A stretch of DNA of 64,000 nt from Paraburkholderia dinghuensis. GTDB taxonomy: Bacteria > Pseudomonadota > Gammaproteobacteria > Burkholderiales > Burkholderiaceae. Numbering within the stretch: position 1 is the stretch's first letter; each line of letters opens with the position of its first letter. A program made the position numbers and the translations under genes. Positions 10,580 through 21,941 of this stretch are shown here, piece by piece. The stretch is taken from positions 248,001-312,000 of the forward strand of contig NZ_RQIS01000001.1 of the NCBI RefSeq assembly GCF_003837865.1, in the 5' to 3' direction. The notes beneath the pieces are model-generated. The model saw only the letters and a list, made by a program, of their open reading frames with translations, was not told the origin of the DNA and made no database searches.

Positions 10580-10696
10580 CGGAGAAAAAATCCATTCGGG
10601 TGCCGTACGCGGATCCTCCGGACGGCACGCCCTGTCGCTATCTGGCAGAAAGACCGTGCCCGGCGGGTTGGTTCGCGATCAGCGCCGGGGGCAACG

Positions 10697-11374
10697 TCAC
10701 CAGTCGAGTTCAGTACCGTCGTACTGGAAGAAGCGTCCGTTGAACACTTCGCGTGCCGCCGCCGCTTCCGCGATCACCTCGCGCATGGCCGTAACGCTGT
10801 GCGCCACGTCGATCGCCGCTTGAGGGCCGCCCATGTCGGTGCGCACCCAGCCGGGATGCAGCGCGATACAGGTGGCGCGACGCGTCTGCAGCGCGGTGAT
10901 CTTGAGCACGTCGTTGAGCGCGGCCTTGCTCGCGCGATAGAGCCAGCCCGTCGTGCCCGTGGCCTGTGCGATGCTGCCCATGCGGCTCGACAGTACGCCG
11001 AGCACGCCGTTCGCCGCATCGACGCGCGGCAGCAGCGCCGGAATCAGTTGCATCGGGCCTCGCACGTTGGTCTGCATCACATGGTCGAAGTCCTCGGGCG
11101 TGATCGTCTCGACGCCCTCGGTGCGCGGGCCGTAGACGCCCGCCACGATGAGCGCCACATCGAGCCGCTCGGCTTCGAGCTTCCAGCCGAGCGCCGCGAT
11201 CTCATCGGGACGCACGATGTCGAGCTGAAACGGCTGCGCGCCCAGCTCATGCAGTCCTTCGAGCGCAACGTTGCCGCGCGCCGTTGCGAGCACGCGCCAG
11301 CCCGCCTTCGCATATTGCCGCACAAACTCGCGCCCGATTCCGCGCGACGCACCCACGATCAACGCTGTTTTCAT
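10697..11374 (-). CDS. Short-chain dehydrogenase/reductase
   Basis: A 225-residue classical SDR. The Rossmann motif GASRGIG is at residues 8-14, and the catalytic YxxxK is YRASK in GTTGWLYRASKAALND. The serine position is in LSSRMGSIAQ. The substrate is not predictable; related proteins are C-factor-like or general oxidoreductases using NAD(P)H. It lies 69 bp downstream of the thiolase gene on the same strand and may be part of that transcript. Confidence 0.85.
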   Translation of the reverse strand: MKTALIVGASRGIGREFVRQYAKAGWRVLATARGNVALEGLHELGAQPFQLDIVRPDEIAALGWKLEAERLDVALIVAGVYGPRTEGVETITPEDFDHVMQTNVRGPMQLIPALLPRVDAANGVLGVLSSRMGSIAQATGTTGWLYRASKAALNDVLKITALQTRRATCIALHPGWVRTDMGGPQAAIDVAHSVTAMREVIAEAAAAREVFNGRFFQYDGTELDW

Positions 11375-11443
11375 CTGGCCACCCTGGTGTCGGGCGCGCC
11401 GCCTCCTTGCGGCGCGTCTGTCGCGAGACTACCGCAATTAGCG

Positions 11444-12637
11444 TTACAGCAGTTCGATGCCCATCGCCGTCGCCTCGCCCCCGCCGATGCACAAGCTCGC
11501 GACGCCCCGCTTGCCGCCGCGCGCGCGCAGCGCGCCAAGCAGCGTGACGAGAATACGCGCGCCCGATGCGCCGATCGGATGACCGAGCGCGCACGCGCCG
11601 CCGTTCACGTTGACCTTCTCGTGCGGCAGGTCGTGCTCCTTCATGGCGGCCATTGTGACGACGGCAAACGCCTCGTTGATCTCGTAGAGATCGACGTCCG
11701 ACGCGTGCCACCCGGTCTTCTCGTAGAGCTTCGCAATGGCGCCGACCGGCGCAGTCGTGAACTTCGACGGCTGCTGGGCAAACGTCGAATGACCGGTCAC
11801 GCGCGCAAGCGGCGTCACGCCGAGCCGCAACGCCGTCGATTCGCGCATCAGCACAAGCGCCGCGGCACCGTCCGAGATCGACGACGAATTCGCCGCCGTC
11901 ACCGTACCGGTCTTGCTGAACGCGGGCTTGAGCGTCGGGATTTTGTCGAGGTTGGCCTTGAACGGCTGCTCGTCGCGTGCGATGGTCGTTTCGCCCGCGC
12001 GCGAGGCCACCTTCACCGGCGCGATTTCCCACGCGAACGAACCGTCCTCGTTGGCGCGCTTCGCGCGCTTGAGCGACTCGATCGCAAACGCGTCCTGGCG
12101 CTCGCGCGAGAAGTCGTATTCGCCCGCGCATTCCTCGGCGAACGTACCCATCAGACGGCCCTTGTCATAGGCGTCTTCGAGACCGTCGAGGAACATGTGG
12201 TCGAGCACCTGGCCATGCCCCATGCGCATGCCCGCGCGCGCCTTCGGCAGCAGATACGGCGCGTTGCTCATGCTTTCCATGCCGCCCGCGACGATCACAT
12301 CCACCGATCCCGCCAGCAGCATGTCGTGCGCGAACATGGCCGCGCGCATGCCCGAGCCGCACATCTTGTTGACGGTCGTGGCGCCCGCCGCGAGCGGCAG
12401 GCCCGCGCCAAGCGCCGCCTGGCGCGCGGGCGCCTGGCCCTGCCCCGCGGGCAGCACGCAGCCCATCACGACTTCCTCGATCTGCGCAGGCGTGAGGCCG
12501 GCGCGTTCGACCGCCGCCGCAATCGCAGCCGCGCCCAGTTGCGGCGCGCTCAGCGACGCGAAATCGCCCTGAAAACTCGCCATCGGCGTGCGAGCCGCCG
12601 AGACGATCACGATGGGGTCCTTCACTGTCTCACTCAT
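11444..12637 (-). CDS. Acetyl-CoA C-acetyltransferase (thiolase)
   Basis: A 397-residue thiolase that condenses or cleaves acetoacetyl-CoA. The nucleophilic cysteine is Cys93 in NKMCGSGMRAA. The conserved histidine lies in NVNGGACALGHPIGASGAR, and the second cysteine in SLCIGGGEATAMGIE, completing the C-H-C triad. The open frame extends to 12796, but the family start MSETVKDPIVIVSAARTP is at 12637, overlapping the end of the carbonic anhydrase gene by 8 nt. In relatives such genes serve leucine/ketone body catabolism or polyhydroxybutyrate synthesis; which applies here is not shown. Confidence 0.92.
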   Translation of the reverse strand: MSETVKDPIVIVSAARTPMASFQGDFASLSAPQLGAAAIAAAVERAGLTPAQIEEVVMGCVLPAGQGQAPARQAALGAGLPLAAGATTVNKMCGSGMRAAMFAHDMLLAGSVDVIVAGGMESMSNAPYLLPKARAGMRMGHGQVLDHMFLDGLEDAYDKGRLMGTFAEECAGEYDFSRERQDAFAIESLKRAKRANEDGSFAWEIAPVKVASRAGETTIARDEQPFKANLDKIPTLKPAFSKTGTVTAANSSSISDGAAALVLMRESTALRLGVTPLARVTGHSTFAQQPSKFTTAPVGAIAKLYEKTGWHASDVDLYEINEAFAVVTMAAMKEHDLPHEKVNVNGGACALGHPIGASGARILVTLLGALRARGGKRGVASLCIGGGEATAMGIELL

Positions 12638-13397
12638 GTTTGTGCTCCTTGATGACTCCCGCGATGACGGCCGGCACGTCGCCAAGACGCGCGGCGTCCT
12701 CGGCGAGCACGTCGTTGTCCGCCTGATGCGCGCCGTGCGCGGACACCGCCGCCACACACCGCGCATACGTATCGTGCAACTGGTCTTGCGCGCCAATCGT
12801 CATGCCGAGGTCGCGGATGCGCCCGTCGTGCACGCCGTACGCCCAGCCATGAACCGTGAGCGTCTGGCCGCGCGCCCACGCGTCGCCGACGATCGTCGTC
12901 CGGCACACGTTCACGACCTGCTCGATCGTGTTGAGTTCGACGAGACGGCGATGGCGCGCCTCGCCCATTGGCCACTCGTCGAGCAGTGCCGCGTGCTTCT
13001 CGCGCACGTCCTGCACATGCTGGAGCCAGTTGTCGGCAAGACCCACACGGGTGCCGTGCAGCGCCGCGCCGACGCCGGAGCAGCCGTAGTGCCCCACCAC
13101 CATGATGTGCTTCACCTTCAGCAGATCGACAGCGAACTGGATCACCGAAAGGCAGTTGAGGTCCGTGTGCACGACGACGTTGGCGATGTTGCGATGGACG
13201 AACACCTCGCCCGGCGGCAGGCCGATGATCTCGTTCGCGGGCACACGCGAATCGGAGCAGCCGATCCACAGGTATTCGGGCGCCTGCTGATGCGCGAGAC
13301 GCGAGAAGTAGCCGGGATCGGAGGCAAGGCGCGCGGTGACCCACTGGTCGTTGTTCTCGAACAGAGGGGCTAGCGGATGGTCAGGGGATGGGGCCAT
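12630..13397 (-). CDS. can: Beta-class carbonic anhydrase
   Basis: A 255-residue enzyme interconverting CO2 and bicarbonate. Zinc ligands are visible: Cys47 in GCSDSRVP with the Asp49-Arg51 dyad, and His103 and Cys106 in GHYGCSG. The length is somewhat above E. coli Can (220). It overlaps the following thiolase start by 8 nt, so the two are translationally coupled. Bicarbonate supply for biotin-dependent carboxylases of acyl-CoA catabolism is a plausible link between the pair, but this is inference. Confidence 0.94.
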   Translation of the reverse strand: MAPSPDHPLAPLFENNDQWVTARLASDPGYFSRLAHQQAPEYLWIGCSDSRVPANEIIGLPPGEVFVHRNIANVVVHTDLNCLSVIQFAVDLLKVKHIMVVGHYGCSGVGAALHGTRVGLADNWLQHVQDVREKHAALLDEWPMGEARHRRLVELNTIEQVVNVCRTTIVGDAWARGQTLTVHGWAYGVHDGRIRDLGMTIGAQDQLHDTYARCVAAVSAHGAHQADNDVLAEDAARLGDVPAVIAGVIKEHKHE

Positions 13398-13425
13398 GTC
13401 GATTCAACTGGTTGATCCGCATGCG

Positions 13426-15231
13426 TCAAGCCGCGCGCGCCGCGGCGGTCGGGCTTTCCGGCGCGAAACTTTCGGGGTAGCGCACGCAAAAACGCATCGA
13501 CGGATCGTAAGGAAAACAGTCCGGCACCTCACCTGCAATGAGACGCGCTTTGCTCTCTTGCCAGAGCGCCGGGTCGAAGAAATCGGGATGATACTCGAGG
13601 AAGTAGCGCTTGACGCGCGGGTCGCCCAGCAAGAACGTGCGATACGTCTCCGGGAAGATGTCGCGCGGGCCCACCGCGTACCACGGATCGCCAGATAGTT
13701 CGTCTTCCTCATTATTAGGCTGCGGCACGGCGCGCACGTTGCAATCGGTGAGGTACTCGATTTCGTCGTAGTCGTAAAACACCACGCGGCCGTGACGCGT
13801 CACGCCGAAGTTCTTGTACAGCATGTCGCCCGGAAAGATGTTCGCACGCATCAGGTCCTTGACTGCGTTGCCATATTCGCGGATGCCGTGCTCGACGTCC
13901 GCATCGCTGCCGTTTTGCAGCCACATATTGAGCGGCACCATGCGGCGCTCGATGTACACATGGCGGATCACGAGATTGTCGCCCTCGTACTCGATCATCG
14001 AGGGCGCAAGCTTCTCCAGTTCGCGCACGAGCGCGTCGTCGAGTCGCGCGACGGGCAGCGCGACGCTCGAATATTCGAGCGTGTCGGCGAGACGCCCCAG
14101 ACGGTCGTGGCGCTTCACGAGCCGGTACTTCGCCTCGACCTCTTCGCGCGTGGTTTCCTTCGGCGCGGGAAAGGTGTCCTTGATGACCTTGAACACGTAA
14201 GGAAACGAAGGCAGCGTGAACACGATCATCACCATGCCGCGGATGCCGGGTGCGATGACGAACTGGTCCGACGAATGCGAAAGATGATGCAGCAGATCCC
14301 GATAGAAGAGGTTCTTGCCCTGCTTCTGCAGACCGAGCGACGTGTAAATCTCCCCCTTGGACTTGCGCGGCATGACCGTGCGCAGGAACTCGACGTAGGC
14401 CGACGGCACGTCCATATCGACCAGAAAATACGAGTGCGCGAAGCTGAACATGATGAGCAGTTGCTCGGAGCGCAACAGCACGGCGTCGAGCGCGAGGCAA
14501 CCGCCCTCGACATGGCGGATAGGCAAGACGAACGGCGCAAGCACATCGCCATTGATGATGCGCCCGATGATGTACGCCGACTGGTTGCGAAAAAACAGCG
14601 ACGACAGCACATGAATCTGGAAGTTGGTCTTCGGCTCGACTTCGCCGTAGGTGTCGAACATCGTGCGTATCACGCACTGGACGTCGCGCGTGAGGTCTTC
14701 GAAGGGCGTCTCCAGCTGGAAATTCGTGACGATGCGCTCGAGCGTCGCGGCAAGCCCGTCCTTGGCCGGGTAGTACGCGCGGTAAGTCGGCTTCGCCGCG
14801 GGCTCGTCGTTTTCGATGTATTCCGTCGAAATCGCGGGCCGCACGAAGATGAAATCGTTGTTGAAATACGAGCGGTGCAGGATCTTGCAGCACACCGAGT
14901 TGAAGAACGTCTCGGCGCACTCGGGCTGCCGGTGCGTTGTGAGCAAGCCGATGTAATGCAGCTTGATCTGCTGCCACACTTCACCGTCGATGCTTTCCGC
15001 GTCGTATTCGTCCTCCATCGCCACCACGCATTGCTCGACGCGCTCGTCATACGACGCGATGCGCTCGCGCGCGAGCCGCTGCAGGCCGTGCCAGTCCGCC
15101 GACTCGAAGAGCGCCCTCGCGCGCACTGCCGCGTCGCTGAAATTGCGGTAGTGACTGTCGAAGCCCTCGAGCATCGTCTGGGCGACGTCGAAGCCTATTT
15201 GCGAGGACAGCAGTTTCGGAAAGTGTTTCAT
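13426..15231 (-). CDS. aceK: Isocitrate dehydrogenase kinase/phosphatase
   Basis: A 601-residue bifunctional enzyme that phosphorylates and dephosphorylates isocitrate dehydrogenase, directing carbon between the TCA cycle and the glyoxylate bypass. The N-terminal regulatory domain ([20 protein letters not shown]) is followed by the kinase domain, with the ATP-loop segment [20 protein letters not shown] and the catalytic region [20 protein letters not shown]. The length matches the family (578-605). It stands apart from aceA and aceB, which are not in the window. The start follows the family alignment; the upstream in-frame extension to 15300 is not conserved. Confidence 0.95.
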   Translation of the reverse strand: MKHFPKLLSSQIGFDVAQTMLEGFDSHYRNFSDAAVRARALFESADWHGLQRLARERIASYDERVEQCVVAMEDEYDAESIDGEVWQQIKLHYIGLLTTHRQPECAETFFNSVCCKILHRSYFNNDFIFVRPAISTEYIENDEPAAKPTYRAYYPAKDGLAATLERIVTNFQLETPFEDLTRDVQCVIRTMFDTYGEVEPKTNFQIHVLSSLFFRNQSAYIIGRIINGDVLAPFVLPIRHVEGGCLALDAVLLRSEQLLIMFSFAHSYFLVDMDVPSAYVEFLRTVMPRKSKGEIYTSLGLQKQGKNLFYRDLLHHLSHSSDQFVIAPGIRGMVMIVFTLPSFPYVFKVIKDTFPAPKETTREEVEAKYRLVKRHDRLGRLADTLEYSSVALPVARLDDALVRELEKLAPSMIEYEGDNLVIRHVYIERRMVPLNMWLQNGSDADVEHGIREYGNAVKDLMRANIFPGDMLYKNFGVTRHGRVVFYDYDEIEYLTDCNVRAVPQPNNEEDELSGDPWYAVGPRDIFPETYRTFLLGDPRVKRYFLEYHPDFFDPALWQESKARLIAGEVPDCFPYDPSMRFCVRYPESFAPESPTAAARAA

Positions 15232-15300
15232 CGCGGGATGGCCTGTGGTGCGTCGTGACGCGACTCCTTCGTTGAACCGGGACTTGAGCCGGACCTTCAC

Positions 15301-15336
15301 TGCGGCTACTTCTGCGGCTACTTCCGCAGTTACTTC
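15301..15336. repeat. Three tandem copies of a 12-bp unit between merR and aceK
   Basis: TGCGGCTACTTC occurs twice in direct succession (15301-15312, 15313-15324). A third, diverged copy (CGCAGTTACTTC) overlaps the stop codon of the MerR gene. The repeat is probably replication slippage; no function is evident. Confidence 0.6.
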
Positions 15337-15746
15337 TTTACGTCGGCGGATTCAGCGTCGCGCGCGTCCGCCAGCGCCAGGAGTTCGCGCGCCTGCATCT
15401 CGTACTGCGCGAGATCTTCGAGCGTGGCGTCGAGATCCGCGCGCTGGCGCTCCAGGATCTCGCGGTGGCGCACCACCGTATCGAGAAACGCCTGCAACTG
15501 CGGGAGCGTGTCGGTGGGCGAATCGTACAGGTCGAGCAGCGTCCTGATCTCGGAGAGCGTGAAGCCGAGCCGCTTGCCCCGCAGCGTCAACCGCAACCGC
15601 GTGCGGTCGCGCCCTGAAAACACGCGCTTGAGGCCGCCCGCCCCTTCGCGGCTAGGCGCGACCAGGCCCTGGTCCTCGTAGAAACGGATTGCGCGCGGTG
15701 TCACGTCGAATTCGTGGGCGAGTTCGGTAATCGTGTACTGGGTCAT
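15330..15746 (-). CDS. liuR: MerR-family regulator, LiuR-like
   Basis: A 138-residue MerR-type regulator. The winged helix begins at residue 3 ([24 protein letters not shown]) and is followed by the [23 protein letters not shown] region. This is close to LiuR, the regulator of leucine and isovalerate degradation in proteobacteria. A C-terminal coiled coil for dimerisation (about residues 80-120) follows. It is divergent from the MBL-fold hydrolase, with a LiuR-like palindrome in the 197-bp gap. No liuABCD genes are in the window, so the LiuR name rests on sequence resemblance from memory. The longer frame to 15842 is not supported. Confidence 0.75.
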   Translation of the reverse strand: MTQYTITELAHEFDVTPRAIRFYEDQGLVAPSREGAGGLKRVFSGRDRTRLRLTLRGKRLGFTLSEIRTLLDLYDSPTDTLPQLQAFLDTVVRHREILERQRADLDATLEDLAQYEMQARELLALADARDAESADVKK

Positions 15747-15810
15747 GTGCGTAATGAGCGACGGGGCCGTGGCCGCCAGCGGAGCGGCGCATTGGGCGAT
15801 AGAATCGACG

Positions 15811-15826
15811 TTTACGTTATCGTCAA
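15811..15826. promoter_or_regulatory. Probable LiuR-type MerR operator
   Basis: TTTACGTTATCGTCAA is an imperfect palindrome (TTTACG against TTGACG) in the divergent gap between the MerR gene and the hydrolase gene. It resembles the spaced A/T-G-C-rich palindromes bound by LiuR. It is well placed for autoregulation and for control of the hydrolase. Confidence 0.55.
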
Positions 15827-15943
15827 CCTGCCGGTTGCGCAACCTGCCCGCTCAGGAACCGTCTGCAGGATTGATGCGGTGCGGCGCCAATATCAGCGCG
15901 CAAGCACCGGCAACAGCCGACAAAAACGGAGAAAACACCCGCA

Positions 15944-17014
15944 ATGAACGCCCTCGAACACCAGCTCGACTATCCCTACACTGACACCCTGCCGGAGCCG
16001 GGCCACACTCTCGACGTCGCGCCCGGCGTCAAATGGCTGCGCATGCCGATGCCGTTCGCGCTCGACCACATCAACCTGTGGCTGCTGCGCGACGAGATCG
16101 ACGGCCAGGCGGGCTGGACCGTGGTCGATTGTGGCATCGCGAACGACACGATCAAGGCGCACTGGGAACAGGTGTTCGACACGGCGCTGGAAGGTCTGCC
16201 CGTGCTGCGCGTGCTGGTCACGCACTGCCACCCCGACCACATCGGCCTCGCCCACTGGATCTGCGAGGGCGGTGACAAGAAGCGCTGGAACGTGCGGCTG
16301 TGGACGACCCTCGGCGAATACATGAGCGCGCGCGTGATGTCGTCGGGCGACAGCTCGAACGCGGGAGGCGAAGGCGCAGCGCGTCATTTCGGGCGGCACG
16401 GCCTCGTCGATCAACAGTCGCAGGATTTGCTGCGCAACCGCGGCGGCTACTACACGAACCTCGTGCCCGCGCTACCGGCGCAATACCGCCGCCTGCGCGA
16501 CGCCGACACCGTGACGATCGGCGGCCGCGCGTGGCGCGTCGTGACGGGCTTCGGCCACTCGCCCGAGCACTGCGCCCTCTTCTGCGAGGAAACCCGCGTG
16601 CTCCTGTCCGGTGACATGGTGCTGCCGCGCATCTCGACCAACGTCTCCGTGTTCGACGTGGAGCCGGAGGGCAATCCGCTCGGCCTGTACCTCAATTCGC
16701 TCGGGCGCTACGAGACCATGCCCGAGGACACGCTCGTGCTGCCCGCACACGGCAAGCCGTTCCGCGGCGTGCGCACGCGTATCGCGCAACTGCGTGCGCA
16801 CCACGACGCGCGCCTCGCAGAAGTGATGGAGGCGTGCGCCGCCAGTCCGCGCAGCGCGGCCGACATCGTGCCGCTCATGTTCAAGCGCCAGCTCGACATC
16901 CACCAGACGACCTTTGCGATGGGCGAAGCGCTCGCGCATCTGAACTTGTTGTGGCTCGCGGGCAAGCTCAAGCGATCGACGGGTGCGGATGGTGTGATCC
17001 GATTCTCTGCCTGA
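15944..17014 (+). CDS. Metallo-beta-lactamase-fold hydrolase
   Basis: A 356-residue MBL-fold protein. The zinc-binding motif HCHPDHIGLA (HxHxDH) is near residue 95. Further ligands are in GFGHSPEHCALFC, LLSGDMVLPRIS and VLPAHGKPFRG. A helical C-terminal extension of the kind seen in LACTB2-like proteins follows (DIVPLMFKRQLDIHQTTFAMGEALAHL). Such proteins hydrolyse thioesters or act on RNA; the substrate here is unknown. Position opposite a LiuR-like regulator suggests a role in acyl-CoA metabolism. Confidence 0.85.
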   Translation: MNALEHQLDYPYTDTLPEPGHTLDVAPGVKWLRMPMPFALDHINLWLLRDEIDGQAGWTVVDCGIANDTIKAHWEQVFDTALEGLPVLRVLVTHCHPDHIGLAHWICEGGDKKRWNVRLWTTLGEYMSARVMSSGDSSNAGGEGAARHFGRHGLVDQQSQDLLRNRGGYYTNLVPALPAQYRRLRDADTVTIGGRAWRVVTGFGHSPEHCALFCEETRVLLSGDMVLPRISTNVSVFDVEPEGNPLGLYLNSLGRYETMPEDTLVLPAHGKPFRGVRTRIAQLRAHHDARLAEVMEACAASPRSAADIVPLMFKRQLDIHQTTFAMGEALAHLNLLWLAGKLKRSTGADGVIRFSA

Positions 17015-17050
17015 GCGGCAACCTGATCCGCATTCGCGGCACAAAAAGCA

Positions 17051-17079
17051 AACGGGCGGCTCACAACGAGCCGCCCGTT
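17051..17079 (-). terminator. Terminator downstream of lolA-ftsK
   Basis: A perfect 12-bp inverted repeat (AACGGGCGGCTC and GAGCCGCCCGTT) with a 5-nt loop. On the minus strand it is followed by a T-rich run, so it mainly ends the ftsK-lolA transcript. It may also serve the convergent hydrolase gene. Confidence 0.8.
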
Positions 17080-17108
17080 CTACATGACAAGCAGCAAGCG
17101 CCGCCGCG

Positions 17109-17828
17109 TCAGTTTGCGCCGCCGGTCACGACATCGGCGCCGGGCGGCCTCACGAACTTGAACGCCGACGCGGGCATCGGCGGATTCTTCTGGATATTGG
17201 AGAACGTGAGCAGCGTCACATTGCCGAACACGTCGTGCAGTTCCATTGCTTCGAGATTGCCGTCGCGAAAGCCGATGCCGACGTTCTGGAATTGCGTGTC
17301 CTTCGACTTCGGAATGAGCTCAAGCCAGTCGATGCCATTCTTCACGCCCGCATCGCGCAGCGTGAAGTTCTTCTCGATATCGTTGCTGCCGAACAGGATC
17401 GCAGCCGGGCTCGCGCCGAGCGCGCCGCCAAGCTTGCGCTCGGTGACCTGATTCAGGTCCTTGTCGTAGACGAAGAGGGTTTCGCCGTCGGCCTGAAGCA
17501 GTTGTTGATACGGCTTCTCGTATTGCCAGATGAACTTGCCGGGCCGCGCGAACGCGAACGTGCCGCTCGAAGTCCTCGCGTTCAGCGTGGCCGTGGCGAT
17601 CGCCTCGCTCGCGCTCTTCGCGCCCGGCGGCGCCTTCAGTTCGCGCTGCACGAACTCGCCGCGCGCCGAATGCACCTGCGCCACGAACTGCTTGAGCTGA
17701 TCCGTGCCGCTCGCGAACGCGTGCGACGCCAACAGCACGGAAGTGCCGAGCGCGAGCGCCGCACGTACGCCCATCTGGACAAAACGGGTGGGAAGTCCTG
17801 CCTGGAACTGCTTCAAAACGTTCTCCAT
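17109..17828 (-). CDS. lolA: Outer-membrane lipoprotein carrier protein LolA
   Basis: A 239-residue periplasmic chaperone that carries lipoproteins from LolCDE to the outer membrane. A signal peptide is visible (hydrophobic [19 protein letters not shown]). The mature part has the LolA pattern: [55 protein letters not shown]. It lies 31 bp after ftsK, a pairing conserved in proteobacteria. The start at 17828 gives a long n-region; a start at MGVRAALAL is an alternative. Confidence 0.93.
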   Translation of the reverse strand: MENVLKQFQAGLPTRFVQMGVRAALALGTSVLLASHAFASGTDQLKQFVAQVHSARGEFVQRELKAPPGAKSASEAIATATLNARTSSGTFAFARPGKFIWQYEKPYQQLLQADGETLFVYDKDLNQVTERKLGGALGASPAAILFGSNDIEKNFTLRDAGVKNGIDWLELIPKSKDTQFQNVGIGFRDGNLEAMELHDVFGNVTLLTFSNIQKNPPMPASAFKFVRPPGADVVTGGAN

Positions 17829-17859
17829 AGGGAAAGAGAGGCGCGCGGCCGCGTCGGCA

Positions 17860-20187
17860 TCAAGCGTCGGCGTCGCGCGTGGGCACGAGGATCTCGCGGT
17901 TGCCGCTCGACGACATCGCGGAAACGAGCCCCGATTGCTCCATCTGTTCAAGCAGCCGCGCTGCCCGGTTGTAGCCGATGCGCAGATGCCGCTGCACGAG
18001 CGAAATCGAAGCGCGCCGGTTCTTGACGACCACTTCGACGGCCTGGTCGTACAGCGGATCGGACTCGTCGCCGGTGCCGCTGGTTCCCGCGCCCGCCGAT
18101 CCTTCGTCGCCGTCGCCTGCCACGCCGCCTTCGAGCAGGCCCTCGATATAGTTCGGCTCGCCCTGCTCCTTGAGCTTTTCGACCACACGATGCACTTCGT
18201 CGTCGCCAACGAACGCGCCGTGCACACGCACCGGCAGGCCGGAGCCCGGTGGCAGGTAGAGCATGTCGCCCATGCCGAGCAGCGACTCGGCGCCCATCTG
18301 GTCGAGAATGGTGCGCGAGTCGATCTTCGAGGAGACCTGGAACGCCATGCGCGTCGGCACGTTGGCCTTGATGAGGCCGGTGATCACGTCGACGGATGGA
18401 CGCTGGGTCGCGAGAATCAGGTGGATGCCCGCGGCGCGCGCCTTCTGCGCGATGCGAGCGATCAACTCCTCGACCTTCTTGCCGACCACCATCATGAGGT
18501 CGGCGAGTTCGTCGATCACGACGACGATGTGCGGCAGCTTCGCGAGCGGCTCCGGATCGTCCGGCGTGAGGCTGAACGGATTCGGAATCTTCTCCTCGCG
18601 CTTCGTTGCCTCGTCGATCTTGTTGTTGTAGCCCGCGAGATTGCGCACGCCGACCTTGCTCATGAGCTTGTAGCGGCGCTCCATTTCGGCGACGGTCCAG
18701 TTCAGCGCGTTGCCGGCCTGGCGCATGTCCGTCACGACCGGACACAGCAGATGCGGGATGCCCTCGTAGACGCTCATTTCGAGCATCTTCGGATCGATCA
18801 GGATCATGCGCACCTGCTCGGCAGTCGACTTGTAGAGCAGCGACAGGATCATCGCGTTGATCCCGACCGATTTGCCCGAACCGGTCGTGCCGGCCACGAG
18901 CAGGTGCGGCATCTTCGCGAGGTCGGCGCACACGGGCTTGCCGCCGATGTCCTTGCCGAGACCCATGGTGAGCGCGGACGGCGCGTCGGCATAAACCGCC
19001 GAGCCGAGAATCTCGGACAGGCGCACAGTCTGGCGGCGCTGGTTCGGCAGTTCGAGCGCCATGTAGTTCTTGCCGGGAATCGTCTCCACGACGCGGATCG
19101 ACACGAGTGACAGCGCGCGCGCGAGGTCCTTCGCAAGACCCACGATCTGACTGCCCTTCACGCCGGTCGCCGGCTCGATTTCGTAGCGCGTGACAACCGG
19201 GCCTGGATACGCGGCCACCACGGCGACCTCGACGCCGAAATCCTTGAGCTTCTTCTCGATGAGACGCGACGTGAATTCGAGCGCGTCGTCGGAGACCGTT
19301 TCCTGCGTGGCGGGCGCGGCATCGAGCAGCGAGATGGGCGGCAGCGTGGAATCACCCGGCAGGTCGGTGAAGAGCGGCACCTGGCGCTCTTTCTCGACGC
19401 GCTCCGAACGCTGCGGCGTGACCACCGGCGGCACGATCATGACCGGCTCGTGTTCCTCGATCTTCACGCGGCTGCTCTCGACCTTGCCTTCGCGCTTGAC
19501 GGCCGCGGCCTCGCCGAGCTTGCGGTCGCTGCGTGCCTCGCGGCGCATCCTCGCGAACGTGACCGCGTTGATGAGCGCCTCGCCGACCTTCTCGGAAACG
19601 GACAGCCACGAGAAACGGAAATACAGCGACAGCCCGATGCCGAGCGCCAGCAGAAGCGCGAGCGTGCCGCCAGTGAAGCCGAACGCGTGCGAGACGCCGC
19701 GCGCTACGGCATCGCCGACCACGCCGCCGGGCGTGTGTTCGCGCGGCAATTGCACCCTGAGCGACCACATGCGCAATGCCGCAATGCCGTCGCTCGCGAG
19801 CAGCACGAGAACGAACGCGAGGCTTTCGGTGATCCAGCCATGGTCGCGCGGTTTGTCGTCATCGTCGGCGAGCGCTTCGTTGAGCGTGATGCGCCGATAG
19901 TTCGCCGAAATACGCCGGGCGAGCGGCACGACCCACCAGTAGGCGGAGAGGCCGAACAGCAGCAGCAGAATGTCAGAGGTCCACGCGCCGACGCGGCCCG
20001 CCCAGTTCGAGATGTGATCGACATGGGCGGCGTGGGTCCAGCTGGGGTCGTGACGGCTGTAACTGATGAGCGCCATCAGCAGGAAGACGCCGAGCGCGAC
20101 CTGCAAGAGCCAGCGGATTTCAGTGAACAGGCGCGACATGCGGTGGGGCAATGCCTGCGCCTGCGCGGAATAGGTAGCTTTGGCCAT
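17860..20187 (-). CDS. ftsK: DNA translocase FtsK
   Basis: A 775-residue septal DNA pump that clears and aligns chromosome termini for XerCD recombination. Four or five N-terminal membrane segments anchor it (about residues 25-180). A short linker leads to the RecA-like motor with Walker A in [18 protein letters not shown] and Walker B in [14 protein letters not shown]. The C-terminal gamma winged helix ([34 protein letters not shown]) recognises KOPS sites. The linker is short, so it is of the compact FtsK/SpoIIIE type. The start [20 protein letters not shown] was chosen; the frame extends to 20487 without similarity. Confidence 0.96.
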   Translation of the reverse strand: MAKATYSAQAQALPHRMSRLFTEIRWLLQVALGVFLLMALISYSRHDPSWTHAAHVDHISNWAGRVGAWTSDILLLLFGLSAYWWVVPLARRISANYRRITLNEALADDDDKPRDHGWITESLAFVLVLLASDGIAALRMWSLRVQLPREHTPGGVVGDAVARGVSHAFGFTGGTLALLLALGIGLSLYFRFSWLSVSEKVGEALINAVTFARMRREARSDRKLGEAAAVKREGKVESSRVKIEEHEPVMIVPPVVTPQRSERVEKERQVPLFTDLPGDSTLPPISLLDAAPATQETVSDDALEFTSRLIEKKLKDFGVEVAVVAAYPGPVVTRYEIEPATGVKGSQIVGLAKDLARALSLVSIRVVETIPGKNYMALELPNQRRQTVRLSEILGSAVYADAPSALTMGLGKDIGGKPVCADLAKMPHLLVAGTTGSGKSVGINAMILSLLYKSTAEQVRMILIDPKMLEMSVYEGIPHLLCPVVTDMRQAGNALNWTVAEMERRYKLMSKVGVRNLAGYNNKIDEATKREEKIPNPFSLTPDDPEPLAKLPHIVVVIDELADLMMVVGKKVEELIARIAQKARAAGIHLILATQRPSVDVITGLIKANVPTRMAFQVSSKIDSRTILDQMGAESLLGMGDMLYLPPGSGLPVRVHGAFVGDDEVHRVVEKLKEQGEPNYIEGLLEGGVAGDGDEGSAGAGTSGTGDESDPLYDQAVEVVVKNRRASISLVQRHLRIGYNRAARLLEQMEQSGLVSAMSSSGNREILVPTRDADA

Positions 20188-21646
<1,459 letters not shown>

Positions 21647-21716
21647 AAGCTTCCGGCGCTTGCCGGCCGCAGACGGCTAAAATAGCGGTCTGAAGCCTGT
21701 CGGCGCACCGGAATGA

Positions 21717-21751
21717 GGGCCGCGGCCAGCCAGCCGGCGGCCCTTTTCTTT
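21717..21751 (+). terminator. Terminator downstream of trxB
   Basis: An inverted repeat (GGGCCGC and GCGGCCC type arms) is followed by TTTTCTTTT. It is well placed to end the trxB transcript before the Smr gene. Confidence 0.7.
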
Positions 21752-21941
21752 TGTGCCGCGATTTTGCGCCCGGAATTTGTCGCTGCGAATTTTTGCTGCG
21801 ACCGCGACACGGCTGTCGTCGCGATTTCGGTCGCCATGTCGCTATAAGTGCCTCTTCCATCGCTACACTCGCCGCACTGCGGGCGCACCTCGCGCGCCAG
21901 GCGGCGGTCGAAACCAGACGATCACGACAACGCCTTCCGCC

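Noticed and set aside
10256..12652. A 798-codon plus-strand frame antisense to the SDR and thiolase genes
   Set aside because: The minus-strand genes have intact catalytic motifs; this frame has only Arg/His-rich low-complexity sequence.
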